64,000 bases of DNA, from the NCBI GenBank assembly GCA_025084515.1, contig JAJAGP010003224.1:1-64000 (forward strand), written 5' to 3'. Below are positions 56,086-64,000 of the stretch, one piece after another. The stretch comes from Ancistrus triradiatus. Lineage: Eukaryota; Chordata; Actinopteri; Siluriformes; Loricariidae. The notes beneath the pieces were generated by a model. That model was given only the letters and a program-made list of their open reading frames with translations. It made no database searches and was not told where the DNA came from. Position 1 is the stretch's first letter; every line of letters starts with the position of its first letter. A program made the position numbers and the translations under genes.

Positions 56086-56230
56086 AGGGAGTGCTTTGGC
56101 AAAGCTTTGTCAGGCACTGCAATACAGAGTTACATTCACAAATACCACTTAAAATGTTACTGTGCAAAACAGAAACCTTACGTTTCCCATGTATAGAAGC
56201 AGTGTTGGATTCTCTGGGCTGTATTTTGTA
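56086..56230 (+). pseudogene. Short Tc1-like relic, same family as 15.2 kb
   Basis: GTGCTTTGGCAAAGCTTTGT, then ACTGCAATACAGAGTTACAT and ATACCACTTAAAA, parallels 15453-15540 (ACTTTGGCAAACCTTTCTCA and so on). Only the linker between the DNA-binding and catalytic domains is represented. Confidence 0.55.
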
Positions 56231-57542
56231 TATTTTGGTTCTTTTAATTTGTATGATTCATGTAGTTGTAGTACAAAACATTATGCACCTTCAGTATCAT
56301 GGATCTGTACCTCTTACCCTCAAGAAAAGACATCCTGTTTCAACAATTGAGTTAGAAAGGTTTATTAAAGAAGTGCTTTGAGTAAATTTAGCAGCATGCA
56401 CTTTTATATTGCCATTTGAGTGAAATATATAAGCCATACTTCAACTTTTACTTGAGTAATTTTTCATCATATTAGCAGTACTTTTACTTAAAGGAAAAAC
56501 CTATGCTTACAGACTTACATGCACACACTCAAATGTCTTTCCCTTTAAATGGGAGTATCAATTGGAGCAAAATTCAGTTGTCTAAATCTCTCTTAATCTG
56601 GGATGGACAGGTACACTGCTGGGATCAAGACTGCCTTTCTCTTCTGAATCATCTCCAGATTTCTGTCTCTGTAACCCAGCCCACACCTTAGACACATATA
56701 TATCACACAAGTTCCTTACACGGACACAAATGAGAGCGCACACACAGCATCGCAGATACAAAAAACACAAATCTCAAACACACCCTTAAGGGAGTCACTG
56801 AAGTAAATCTTCAATAGACTTGGGCTTAAAAGGTAATAGGCGCTTAAAAAAACAATAATGCCTCTGTAAGAACGAAAGACGCAACATGCAACTCCTTTAA
56901 ACAAGCATGGCACGATATGGAGCCATCTGTACGAATCAGCAGGTGCTGAACAGACAGTGACGTGCACACTGGATTGCCTTCTATCAATACACAAAAGACG
57001 ACACCCACAAAAGGTACAGCCACATGAAATAAAGTCTCTCTGTCATATGCACACACCCACGCACGCACACGCGCACACACACACACACACACAGAAATGA
57101 GCGCAGGCACCATTTCAGCAGATTCATTAGTCAGTATGTTTTTTCTGAGCATTGGGTTACTACAGAAAAGAAGCATAAAAGTGCTTAGCAGCTGCTTAAG
57201 CAACTGTAATTGCAGCTTGTTATCTCTGGCACTGGCCAAGCCGCTTACAGACAACATGTTCAAACAAAAAGCCAGTTACACCAGCCGCTGGCAATTACCA
57301 GCCCCAGGGCTCACCACAACCCACGAAAGCTTGCAGTCACAGTTAGCTTCCCCAACATCAATTGATCTGTTGCTACAAAAATGGCAAATGATGAGAGACT
57401 TACCAAACCCAAACTTCTCCAAAATGCCAAGCATTTGCATGTACAATGTCTGCTAAAGGTTTTTGGCCAGGAAGAGAAAAAGCACTGGCAAGTATGAACA
57501 GACATTCAAACAAATGCCTATTAAAAGATAAATGTTGATGTA
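56231..57542. other. No gene recognised; (AC)n at 57066-57092; candidate conserved DNA near 57100-57520
   Basis: CA-rich stretches lie at 56700-56780 and 57040-57092. The following 400 bp is ordered, moderate-GC, repeat-free DNA. Open frames on both strands overlap there without domain signatures. Confidence 0.4.
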
Positions 57543-57619
57543 ATGCATGGTAAGACAACTACAGTGGTGGTGCATATGTTTAGACTGGGACAAAGAATGG
57601 CAATACAGATTGGGAACTT
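57543..57619 (+). repeat. 77-bp inverted repeat, left arm
   Basis: ATGCATGGTAAGACAACTAC through ACAGATTGGGAACTT. The reverse complement of 60530-60606 matches it at 75 of 77 positions by my count. The internal phrase TACAGTGGTGGTGCATATGT resembles a Tc1-type terminus next to a TA. Confidence 0.85.
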
Positions 57620-58144
57620 CAGTAGAATGGGATAACGTGGCTGGATCACCAACACAGAAACAACTTTAGACAAGAGGATAGACATGGTGAAAGAGATATA
57701 GCATACAACTTTGGTGATACATATATTTTTACAGAAGGATTTAACTCATCAGCAAGTCAAAATCTTGGGAAGACACAAAATAAATTATCAGTACCAAGTG
57801 CAATTCCTGGGGGATTACCATGAGTGCTTAGTTAAGCAGATGTAGATGCTGAAACAGTCAGGGGATGATGTATACTGGAAGTTTGTAAAACCTTTAGAAT
57901 GTCCTATATTCTGCATGAATATGACCTAAAACATCATCAGTAGATAGATGTAGACAGACAGAACCTAATTAAACAAATGAGACAAAATGATGAGTCTTGT
58001 TCCCTTATTTATTTAGGAAAATGATCCAATATTACATATCTGTGACTGGCAAAAATATCTAAAAATTTAGCTTTCAGTATCTATTGTAACCCCCTTGTGC
58101 TGCAACAACTGTAACTACAAATGTATTTAAACACTTGATCATTA

Positions 58145-58275
58145 TTTGTTCATTTGGGTTTTATTGAACATCACTATCAGCATGGGCATTTCAGTGACAT
58201 GCACACAATGTCAAATCTATACAAAAAGGCTGCTCAGCCCTGGGATCAAACCCATGACCTTCTTGCTGTGAGCAA
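58145..58275 (-). repeat. V-SINE-type repeat fragment
   Basis: Minus-strand tail (TTTATTGAACATCACTATCA, then CATTTCAGTGACATGC) joined to a piece of head (GCTCAGCCCTGGGATCAAAC with a box-B-like block, CATGACCTTCTTGCTGTGAG). The central core is deleted. Confidence 0.65.
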
Positions 58276-58974
58276 TTCAGCAAATAAAATGGGTCGGGTT
58301 TATAAGGCAGGCTGTTACTAAGATCGGAGTGAAATGACCAAAGTCTAGGATCCTGTTTGATTAGCGATGATAAAGTTCTATGATGAAGTTCTTAATGTTA
58401 ATGTTATTAGTCAGAAATATAACAGCAGACTAACAGAGCATCAGCAGCTTGTCTGGACTTAACAGATAACGTACGTGTCAGATGATGAACCTCCGATCAG
58501 CTGTGGATGGTGTTTAATGAAAGACTCCAAGTTTTACTCTGTCTTTGTGAGTGATGACACTGATTCAATTCATTTTTGTTGATTCATTCTAAAACTGATC
58601 TTCAGTGTCGTTGCTCTTCAGTCGAGGTGTGAATCCATTAAGAGCCCGGGACGTTTGATTTAAAGTACTGACTTCGTTTCACTTTTAAAGCGCTTCCAAA
58701 TCCGAATGTTGATAAACCTTTCGCTCAGGTTGGTCATTAATAGCTTCCTCTTCCAAAGTTAAATCGTTTTCATAACCAATATATTTTCTAAACTAATTAT
58801 AGCTTTCATTTCAGCAGTGTTTTACTTGTGTCATTATAACTTGGCTGCTTTTTAGGGCGAGCATCATTTCTAGGTTATGTGTATATGTTGCAGAGTAATA
58901 CTTATAGAGCGTCGGTCAGTGTGTCATTATCGTCAATAATGTCAGATGGAAAAACATCTCTCAACCAATCAGAT
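58276..58974. other. Unrecognised insert within Tc1-A
   Basis: About 700 bp of DNA with no clear ends. The closing phrase AACCAATCAGATTGC and the preceding GTCAATAATGTCAGATGG resemble the flanks of some fish DNA transposons, but no matching left end was found. Confidence 0.35.
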
Positions 58975-59895
58975 TGCTGCCGTCTTGGTGCATGACCCAC
59001 ACTCTCGAGATTCAACTCACTGACAGATGTCCTAATATGTATCTTTAGAATCTGCTGGTATAATTCAGAATATATTATTCTAAAAATGCTAATCAGGCAG
59101 CAAAACAGGTCCAACAAAGATACTACCACCACCATGTTTCATAGCTGGGATAATAACATATGCTGGAATACAATGTGTTTCTTTCTCTATACATACAGCT
59201 TCTCATTTCAGGCAAAAAGTTCTGTTGTGGTCTCATCCATCCACAAAATATCCAATAGCCTTCCTGATTGTCCATGTGCCAAGTGATGGGCAGCAATGTC
59301 CATTTTGGAGAGCAAAGACTTGCACATCATTGTGATCCACTGTTCTCCTGATGATGGACTATCGACCATTAACTTTAGACAATGTGAGAGATGCCTTTAG
59401 TTTCTTGGACCCTAGATGCCTTTGTGACCTCACAGACTATTTGCCAAGACTACATGCCTTACTCTTGGAGTGATCTTTGTTGGTCGACCGAGAAACAGTG
59501 GTTCTGAATTTCCTAAATTGGTACACAATCCAGATTCTTTAGAGATGGTTTTGTACCTTTTTCTAGCCTGATGTGCATCAATATTTCTTTTTCTCAGAAA
59601 GCTCCTTTGTGCATGCCATGACACGCTTCCACGAATGTGTTGTGAAGAGCAGATCTACACAGACCCCGTTTTTAAAACCTTAATATCATCCTATTGACTG
59701 AAATCCCCTGACTCTAATTTTATCTTCAAGTTAACTGTTAATTCTAGAGGTTCACATACTTTTGCCACTCACAGATATGCAACATTTTCTTCGATAAATA
59801 AATTGAATTAAGTTCTCTTTATCTACTTGTAGGACTTGTGTGAAAATCTGATCATGTTTTAGGTTATAATTACCGGTATACAGAAAAATCGAAAA

Positions 59896-60529
59896 ACACT
59901 AAATACAGTAAAGGAGCTGCAGTTGTATCCGCCACCACAAATAACTATTAGTCTATCCTGTTGTTTTACAAAGACTGTTACTTTGTGTAACCAGGGAATA
60001 TTTAAACATTTGGAAAATCATGAAGTATTAAATGCTTTGGAGGAACTACTCAAGAGATTAAGTGTATCTGCAGTCTTCACTAAGAGATTATACAGTTATA
60101 ATGACCTCCACATTTTATATTCATGCATGCCACTATATCATGATAGTAGTGCTCCAGTAACTAAATTTAATAGATAAATCCTGTTATCACCACGCGTAAT
60201 ACACAGGAACTGAATCCAGCTGGAACTCATTCCCCCCACATTAATACACATTTCAGGAATTTTTATCAAAATGGGGGTACACAGATATCACTCTGAGGAA
60301 GTAACAATTTCTGGATATCACTTAAGCAATGCCTTATTACTGTGTGAAAAAATTTAAATAGAATACATGTACATGTTGTAGTAAAGTGTTTTGACTCAAT
60401 TTGTCGGCTAAATTATCAATGTGATGTGATGGATTAAGACAATTAAGATGGTAACTTGTATTTCAGCTGTTTTTATATTTTCAGTGCAATATGCATCATA
60501 TTGCAAGGTATCGTGATATTCCACTTCCC
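59896..60529. other. No gene recognised; contains a short ATTGCAAGGTATCGTGAT motif
   Basis: 60484-60522 carries GCAATATGCATCATATTGCA followed by AGGTATCGTGATATT, a motif that recurs at 61935-61975. The small plus-strand open frame at 59923-60177 shows no domain. Confidence 0.4.
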
Positions 60530-60606
60530 AAGTTCCTAATCTGTATTGCCATTTTTTGTCCCAGTCTAAACATATGCACCACCACTGTAGTTGTCTTACC
60601 ATGCAT
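60530..60606 (-). repeat. 77-bp inverted repeat, right arm
   Basis: Reverse-complement partner of 57543-57619, ending CACTGTAGTTGTCTTACCAT. The two arms are about 2.9 kb apart and bracket Tc1-A copy 10. Confidence 0.85.
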
Positions 60607-60654
60607 TCCATCATTATTTATATTTTAACAGGCATTTGTTTATATCACAATATA

Positions 60655-61922
60655 CAGTGGGGCAAAAAAGTATTTAGCCAGTCACTGATTGTGCAAGTCC
60701 TCCTACTTAGAAATATGAGACAGGTCTGTAATTTTCATCATAGGTACACTTCAGCTATGAGAGACAAAATGAGAAGAAAAAAAAATCCAGGAAATCACAT
60801 TGTAGGATTTTTTAAGAATTTAATTGTAAATCATTGTGAAAAACAAGTATTTGGTCACCCACAAACAAGCAAGATTTCTGGCTCTCACAGACCTGTAACT
60901 TCTTCTTTAAAAAGCTCTTCTGTCCTCCACTTGTTACCTGTGTTAATGGCACCTGTTTGACCTCATTATCTGTATAAAAGACACCTGTCCACTGCCTCAA
61001 ACAGTCAGACTCCAAACTCAACCATGGCCAAGACCAAAGAACTGCTGAAGGACACCAGGAAGAAAATTGTAGAGAGTGAATCTACAATAGGCAAGCAGGT
61101 TGGTGTGAATAAATCAACGGTGGGAGCAATTGTAAGAAAATGGAAGTCATACAAGACCACTGATAATCTCCCTCAATCTGGGGTCCCACCAAGATCTCAT
61201 CCCGTGGGTCAAAATGATCAGAAGAACGTAGCAAAAAAAGCCCAAACTATACGGAGGGAACTGATGAATGACCTGCAGAGAGCTGGGAACAAAGTAACAA
61301 AGGCTACCATCAGTAACACATTACGCCGAGAGGGACTCAGATCCTGCAGTGCCAGGCGTGTCCCCCTGCTTAAGTCAGTACATGTCCAGGCCCATCTGAA
61401 GTTTGCCAGAGAGCATATGGATGATCCAAAAGAGGATTGGGAGAATATCATGTGGTCAGATGAAACCAAAATAGAACTTTTTGGTAAAAACTCAACTTGT
61501 CGTGTTTGGAGGAAAAAAAATGCTGACTTGCATCTCAAAAACACCATACCTACTGTGAAACATGGGGGTGGAAACATCATGCTTTGGGGCTGGTTTTCTG
61601 CAAAGGGAACAGGACGACTGATCCGTGTTAAGGGAAGAATTAACGGGGCCATGTATCGTCAGATTTCAAGCCAAAACCTCCTTCCATCAGTGAGAGCATT
61701 GAAGATGGAACGTGGCTGGGTCTTCAAGCATGACAATGATCCTAAACACACCGCTCTGGCAATGAAGGAGTGGCTCTGTAAAATGCATTTCAAGGTCCTG
61801 GAGTGGCCTAGTCAGTCTCCAGACCTCAACCCCATAGAAAATTTGTGGAGGGAGTTGAAGGTCCATGTTGCCCAGCGACAGCCCCAAAACATCACTGCTC
61901 TAGAAGTGATCTACTTGGAGGA
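60655..61922 (+). mobile_element. Tc1-C copy 4, right end lost
   Basis: Left end CAGTGGGGCAAAAAAGTATT after TA (60653-60654). The element is continuous to 61922, where it stops inside the last 50 codons and gives way to a TATCG-rich repeat. The right inverted repeat is gone, so this copy cannot be excised as a standard Tc1. Confidence 0.88.
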
Positions 61923-61968
61923 ATCGCAATATGTATCGCAATATGGATTATATTGCAAGGTATCGTGA
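61024..61968 (+). pseudogene. Tc1-C transposase, nearly intact, C-terminus replaced
   Basis: A single 314-residue frame, against roughly 340-350 for intact relatives (typical family length). MAKTKELLKDTRKKIV opens it, then an in-frame loss of about seven codons (copy 1 has DLQQAGK here). ESTIGKQVGVNKSTVGAIVR forms the first helix-turn-helix and VTKATISNTLRREGLRSCSA the second. The catalytic blocks are MWSDETKIELFGK (Asp), FKHDNDPKHTALAMKEWLCK (Asp) and SPDLNPIENLWRELK (Glu), with 34 residues between the last two (DD34E). The GGGNIMLWGW loop is present. From about residue 301 the native tail is replaced by SQYVSQYGLYCKVS, read from the adjoining repeat. The ATG follows the usual ACTCAACC leader. 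It is the most intact transposase in the window; activity is doubtful. Confidence 0.9.
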
Positions 61969-62040
61969 TATAATCGTATTGTGACCCATGTGTCGTGATG
62001 CATATCGTATTGTAAAGTCATTTTCAAAACCCACCCCTAG
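61923..62040. repeat. TATCG-rich palindromic repeat
   Basis: Contains TCGCAATATGTATCGCAATA, TTGCAAGGTATCGTGATATA and GTCGTGATGCATATCGTATT, closing AAAACCCACCCCTAG. Fish hAT-type repeats often have such TATCG-rich ends next to an ACCCCTAG border, so a hAT remnant is likely but not shown. Confidence 0.45.
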
Positions 62041-63489
62041 CAGGCACACACTTCCACTGTGAGACTCCCACTTTAGAGACCCCAGTTGCTCTCTTTGGAG
62101 TGTGTGAGGAAAGCGGGAACCCATGCAGACATGCACACAGGTGGAGTTAAAACTTACATTTCTGGTTATACATAATAACTCATTACTACAACATTCTAGA
62201 ATGTATATTAATCTTTTAATCTAAGTTAACAATACCCTGAAATATGGGCATCCCTAGCTCACTTTTGAAAAGTCAGCACCACTCACAGCTTGTGCATCTA
62301 CAACATCACACAATAAACCCAGACCCTAGCAGCAATGATTCACTTTTGCTCCAGTACACACCATAAAAGGAGCACTAAGCCTCTGTCGCTACAGAACAAG
62401 CCCAGCATTTTTGTGTTTAAACACCTCTTAAGAGAAAGAGTCTTCTTTTCTCTCTGGCATGCAAAGAGATTGTGCTCTCCGGCTAAAGGACGGGTGGGAA
62501 CAAGGAGAGAGGTTTGTATGTAGCAGTTGTGTACCAATAAACATAATGAATTCCATGTGCCATTTCGTTTCTTTTTTCCTGGGGGTTAGGGCTAACATTC
62601 CTGCGTTTTCATGTCATTCTCCTGGTGGGTCATTACTGTAGCCCACGTACCCCCTGGAGAAACTTAATAGCACTGAGAGAACTGCGTATCGCAGCAAGAT
62701 GAGACTGATAAAGTGTGTGTGAATGTGTGCGAGTGTTTATGTGGCCAAGTGTGCGGAATTTCTCTATGCTAGATTCTCCATCTGTATTTATGACGCTTAA
62801 GTGTTTTGTTTTTGGTCCCTGTGTATGTTTGCACATACGCTTGCCTATGCATATATGAATTGCCCTTTGTGCTTTTGCGCATTGTGCACAGGGTACCTTG
62901 ACTAATGAGTTACACACATGTTCTTTATGACCAGCCGAATGGAGTTGGGTACTTCCTGTGTCCCCACTGTAGGCTACTGTTGTTTGAAACACAGCAGAGT
63001 AGATGGAGAAAGGGACAGAATAAAAATAGAAAAAAGTTACTGCATAACCGTGATCAAACAGTAGGCAGTACAACACAGCTGGGATTTTGAATGTGTGCAC
63101 ATTAGTATGTGAATACCCCTTCTAATTAGCAGCTATTTCTGCCACACACATTACTGCCAGAAATTAGGTGTACTGCCATTCAATCTCTATACACAAATAT
63201 AACACTAGAATAATTTTGAACGACTAAAGAGAAACTCAGACTGGCACTTTTCAAACAAGCCAGTTTGTCAAATTCCTGCCATGCTAGAGCTGCCCTGGTT
63301 TTGACTTTACAGACTGCCGCTGAGAAGTGGAAAGATCTAAAGGAAACAACAGTTCAGCAGCAATGCAGCAGGCTAGATGAGGTACAAAATAGGACCACCA
63401 AGCACATTAACTCACAGAAAGTTTAGACTACTACTTACTTATATTTGACTCTGAAGCAGTCGAAACAAGTTCTCTAGAGTGCTAAATCA
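62041..63489. other. No gene recognised
   Basis: Unique-looking DNA. Open frames on both strands at 62.3-63.1 kb overlap each other and include a Thr/His-rich reading of a TG-rich stretch (62715-62750). No exon could be defended. Confidence 0.4.
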
Positions 63490-63840
63490 CACTTCACCAT
63501 CTGGTATCTGCTATACAGTTTTGGATGCCAGGAGACTGCAACCTGCCCAAATTCATAATTCCAACTATAAAGTTTGGTTGAGGAAGAATGATGGTTTGAG
63601 ACAGTTTTTCATGGTTGGAGTGGTTCCAGTGAAGGGAAATGTTTATCTTACATTCAATAACATTGTGGAAACATATTTGCTTCTAGCATTGTTTGCATTC
63701 AGCATATGTACACAAAGTGAACTCCATAGAGACTTGGACTGGCTAGGTTGTTGTGGAAGAACATGACTAGTGCTCCATACATCCCTGACCTTAAACTGGA
63801 TTACAAGCTCTGATCCAGGCTTACCACCTATTGTCAGTTC
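63490..63840 (+). pseudogene. Tc1-like transposase relic (family with VPVKGN motif)
   Basis: The frame reads FFMVGVVPVKGNVYLTFNNI, then a worn SELHRDLDWLGCCGRT. The intact family reads approximately LVPVKGNLNATAYxDIL...VHKARSIxxW...VEELDWPAQSPDLNPIE. After the stop, residues like TSLTLN stand for the SPDLNP block. The catalytic Asp and Glu are no longer readable. Fragment of the catalytic core only. Confidence 0.5.
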
Positions 63841-64000
63841 AGAAATTCACTGTTCCTGAATCTTGTTAAAATGTATCTATTCTGTTCTTTCCTACCCATA
63901 AGAACAGAGGCATTTATAGCAGCAATGGGGGACCAGTGAAGGACTGGTGCCCTGTCAACAGTTTTATCCTTACACCCACTGTTTTTGGGACAGTCTTCAG
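63841..64000. other. No gene recognised at window end
   Basis: Short stretch; the phrase CAGTGAAGGACTGGTGCCCTGTC near 63936 faintly resembles a SINE tail. Confidence 0.3.

Larger units (their letters stand above)
58074..59619 (-). pseudogene. Tc1-A transposase pseudogene, interrupted
   Basis: Start (59619) and stop (58074) are placed by comparison. Readable pieces: AQRSFLRKRNIDAHQARKRY (N-terminus), FLGRPTKITPRVRHVV (SGRPTK region), the linker near 59300, a first catalytic block near 59220 and YSELYQQILKIHIRTSVSEL near 59040. The C-terminal coding beyond that is lost to the insert except the last few codons near 58080-58130. Confidence 0.7.
57869..59895 (-). mobile_element. Tc1-A copy 10, old, interrupted
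   Basis: Left sub-terminal (GGAAGTTTGTAAAACCTTTA) and right sub-terminal parts (TCTACTTGTAGGACTTGTGT) are clear, but both outermost ends are eroded. About 840 bp of foreign DNA (58135-58974) interrupts it: a SINE piece and an unrecognised segment ending AACCAATCAGATTGC. Confidence 0.75.

Noticed and set aside
61218..61652. 144-codon open frame on the minus strand
   Set aside because: Antisense of the nearly intact Tc1-C transposase.
62633..63100. 155-codon minus-strand open frame
   Set aside because: Contains a Thr/His-rich reading of a TG-rich tract, and a plus-strand frame overlaps it; no domain and no conserved motif.
1..64000. CRISPR arrays, operons, prokaryotic promoters or terminators, rRNA
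   Set aside because: Repeats here are interspersed transposons and microsatellites; no regularly spaced identical repeats and no bacterial gene organisation.

Overview
The window reads as teleost fish nuclear DNA: AT-rich, with no bacterial gene order. It is packed with DNA transposons of the Tc1/mariner superfamily and with tRNA-derived SINEs carrying the DANA/HE1 (V-SINE) type conserved core. It also holds relics of LINEs, one hAT element, one pogo-like element and several foldback elements. The naming of teleost, and perhaps of an otophysan fish, is inference from this repeat mix. Almost every long open frame here is transposase or its antisense shadow.

The only host coding sequence I can support is one short exon on the minus strand at 4402-4544. 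Read in two frames it matches the C-terminal coiled coil of ERC/ELKS/CAST presynaptic scaffold proteins, with a splice donor and acceptor in the expected places. ERC genes have very large introns, so the remaining ~59 kb is most simply intron upstream of this exon, filled by transposons. The exon has at least two small frame breaks, so it may be a decayed or duplicated copy, or carry assembly errors.

Layout. 0-7 kb: SINE pieces, three Tc1-like relics (one an internally deleted Tc1-C) and the ERC exon. 7-10 kb: a LINE 3' relic, Tc1-A and a palindromic MITE. 10-13 kb: repeat-poor, with candidate conserved noncoding DNA. 13-20 kb: Tc1-A with a nested SINE, another Tc1 relic and a complete Tc1-B. 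19-22 kb: an RTE/Rex-like LINE with an inserted repeat. 24-31 kb: rearranged Tc1-A, an L2-like LINE, a hAT element and a second complete Tc1-B. 31-36 kb: SINEs and a Pro/Ala/Ser-rich coding relic. 36-43.5 kb: Tc1-A and a noisy, homopolymer-rich second copy sharing its flank. 44 kb: pogo-like element. 46-53 kb: Tc1-A, Tc1-D and mosaics of Tc1-C with Tc1-A. 53-62 kb: two further Tc1-C copies, the last with a long transposase frame keeping all three catalytic acids. 63.5 kb: another Tc1 relic.

Tc1-A, B, C and D are labels used only in this annotation. A has ends CAGTGGTGCTTGAAAG. B has ends CACTGCTCAAAAAA. C has ends CAGTGGGGCAAAAAAG. D has ends CAGTTGTGAGAAAAAG. No CRISPR array, rRNA or functional tRNA gene was found. 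I found no convincing new system. The points most worth checking are the ERC exon, the noisy duplicated block at 41-43.5 kb, the two pairs of Tc1-A copies that share flanking DNA, and the 77-bp inverted repeat around 57.5/60.6 kb.
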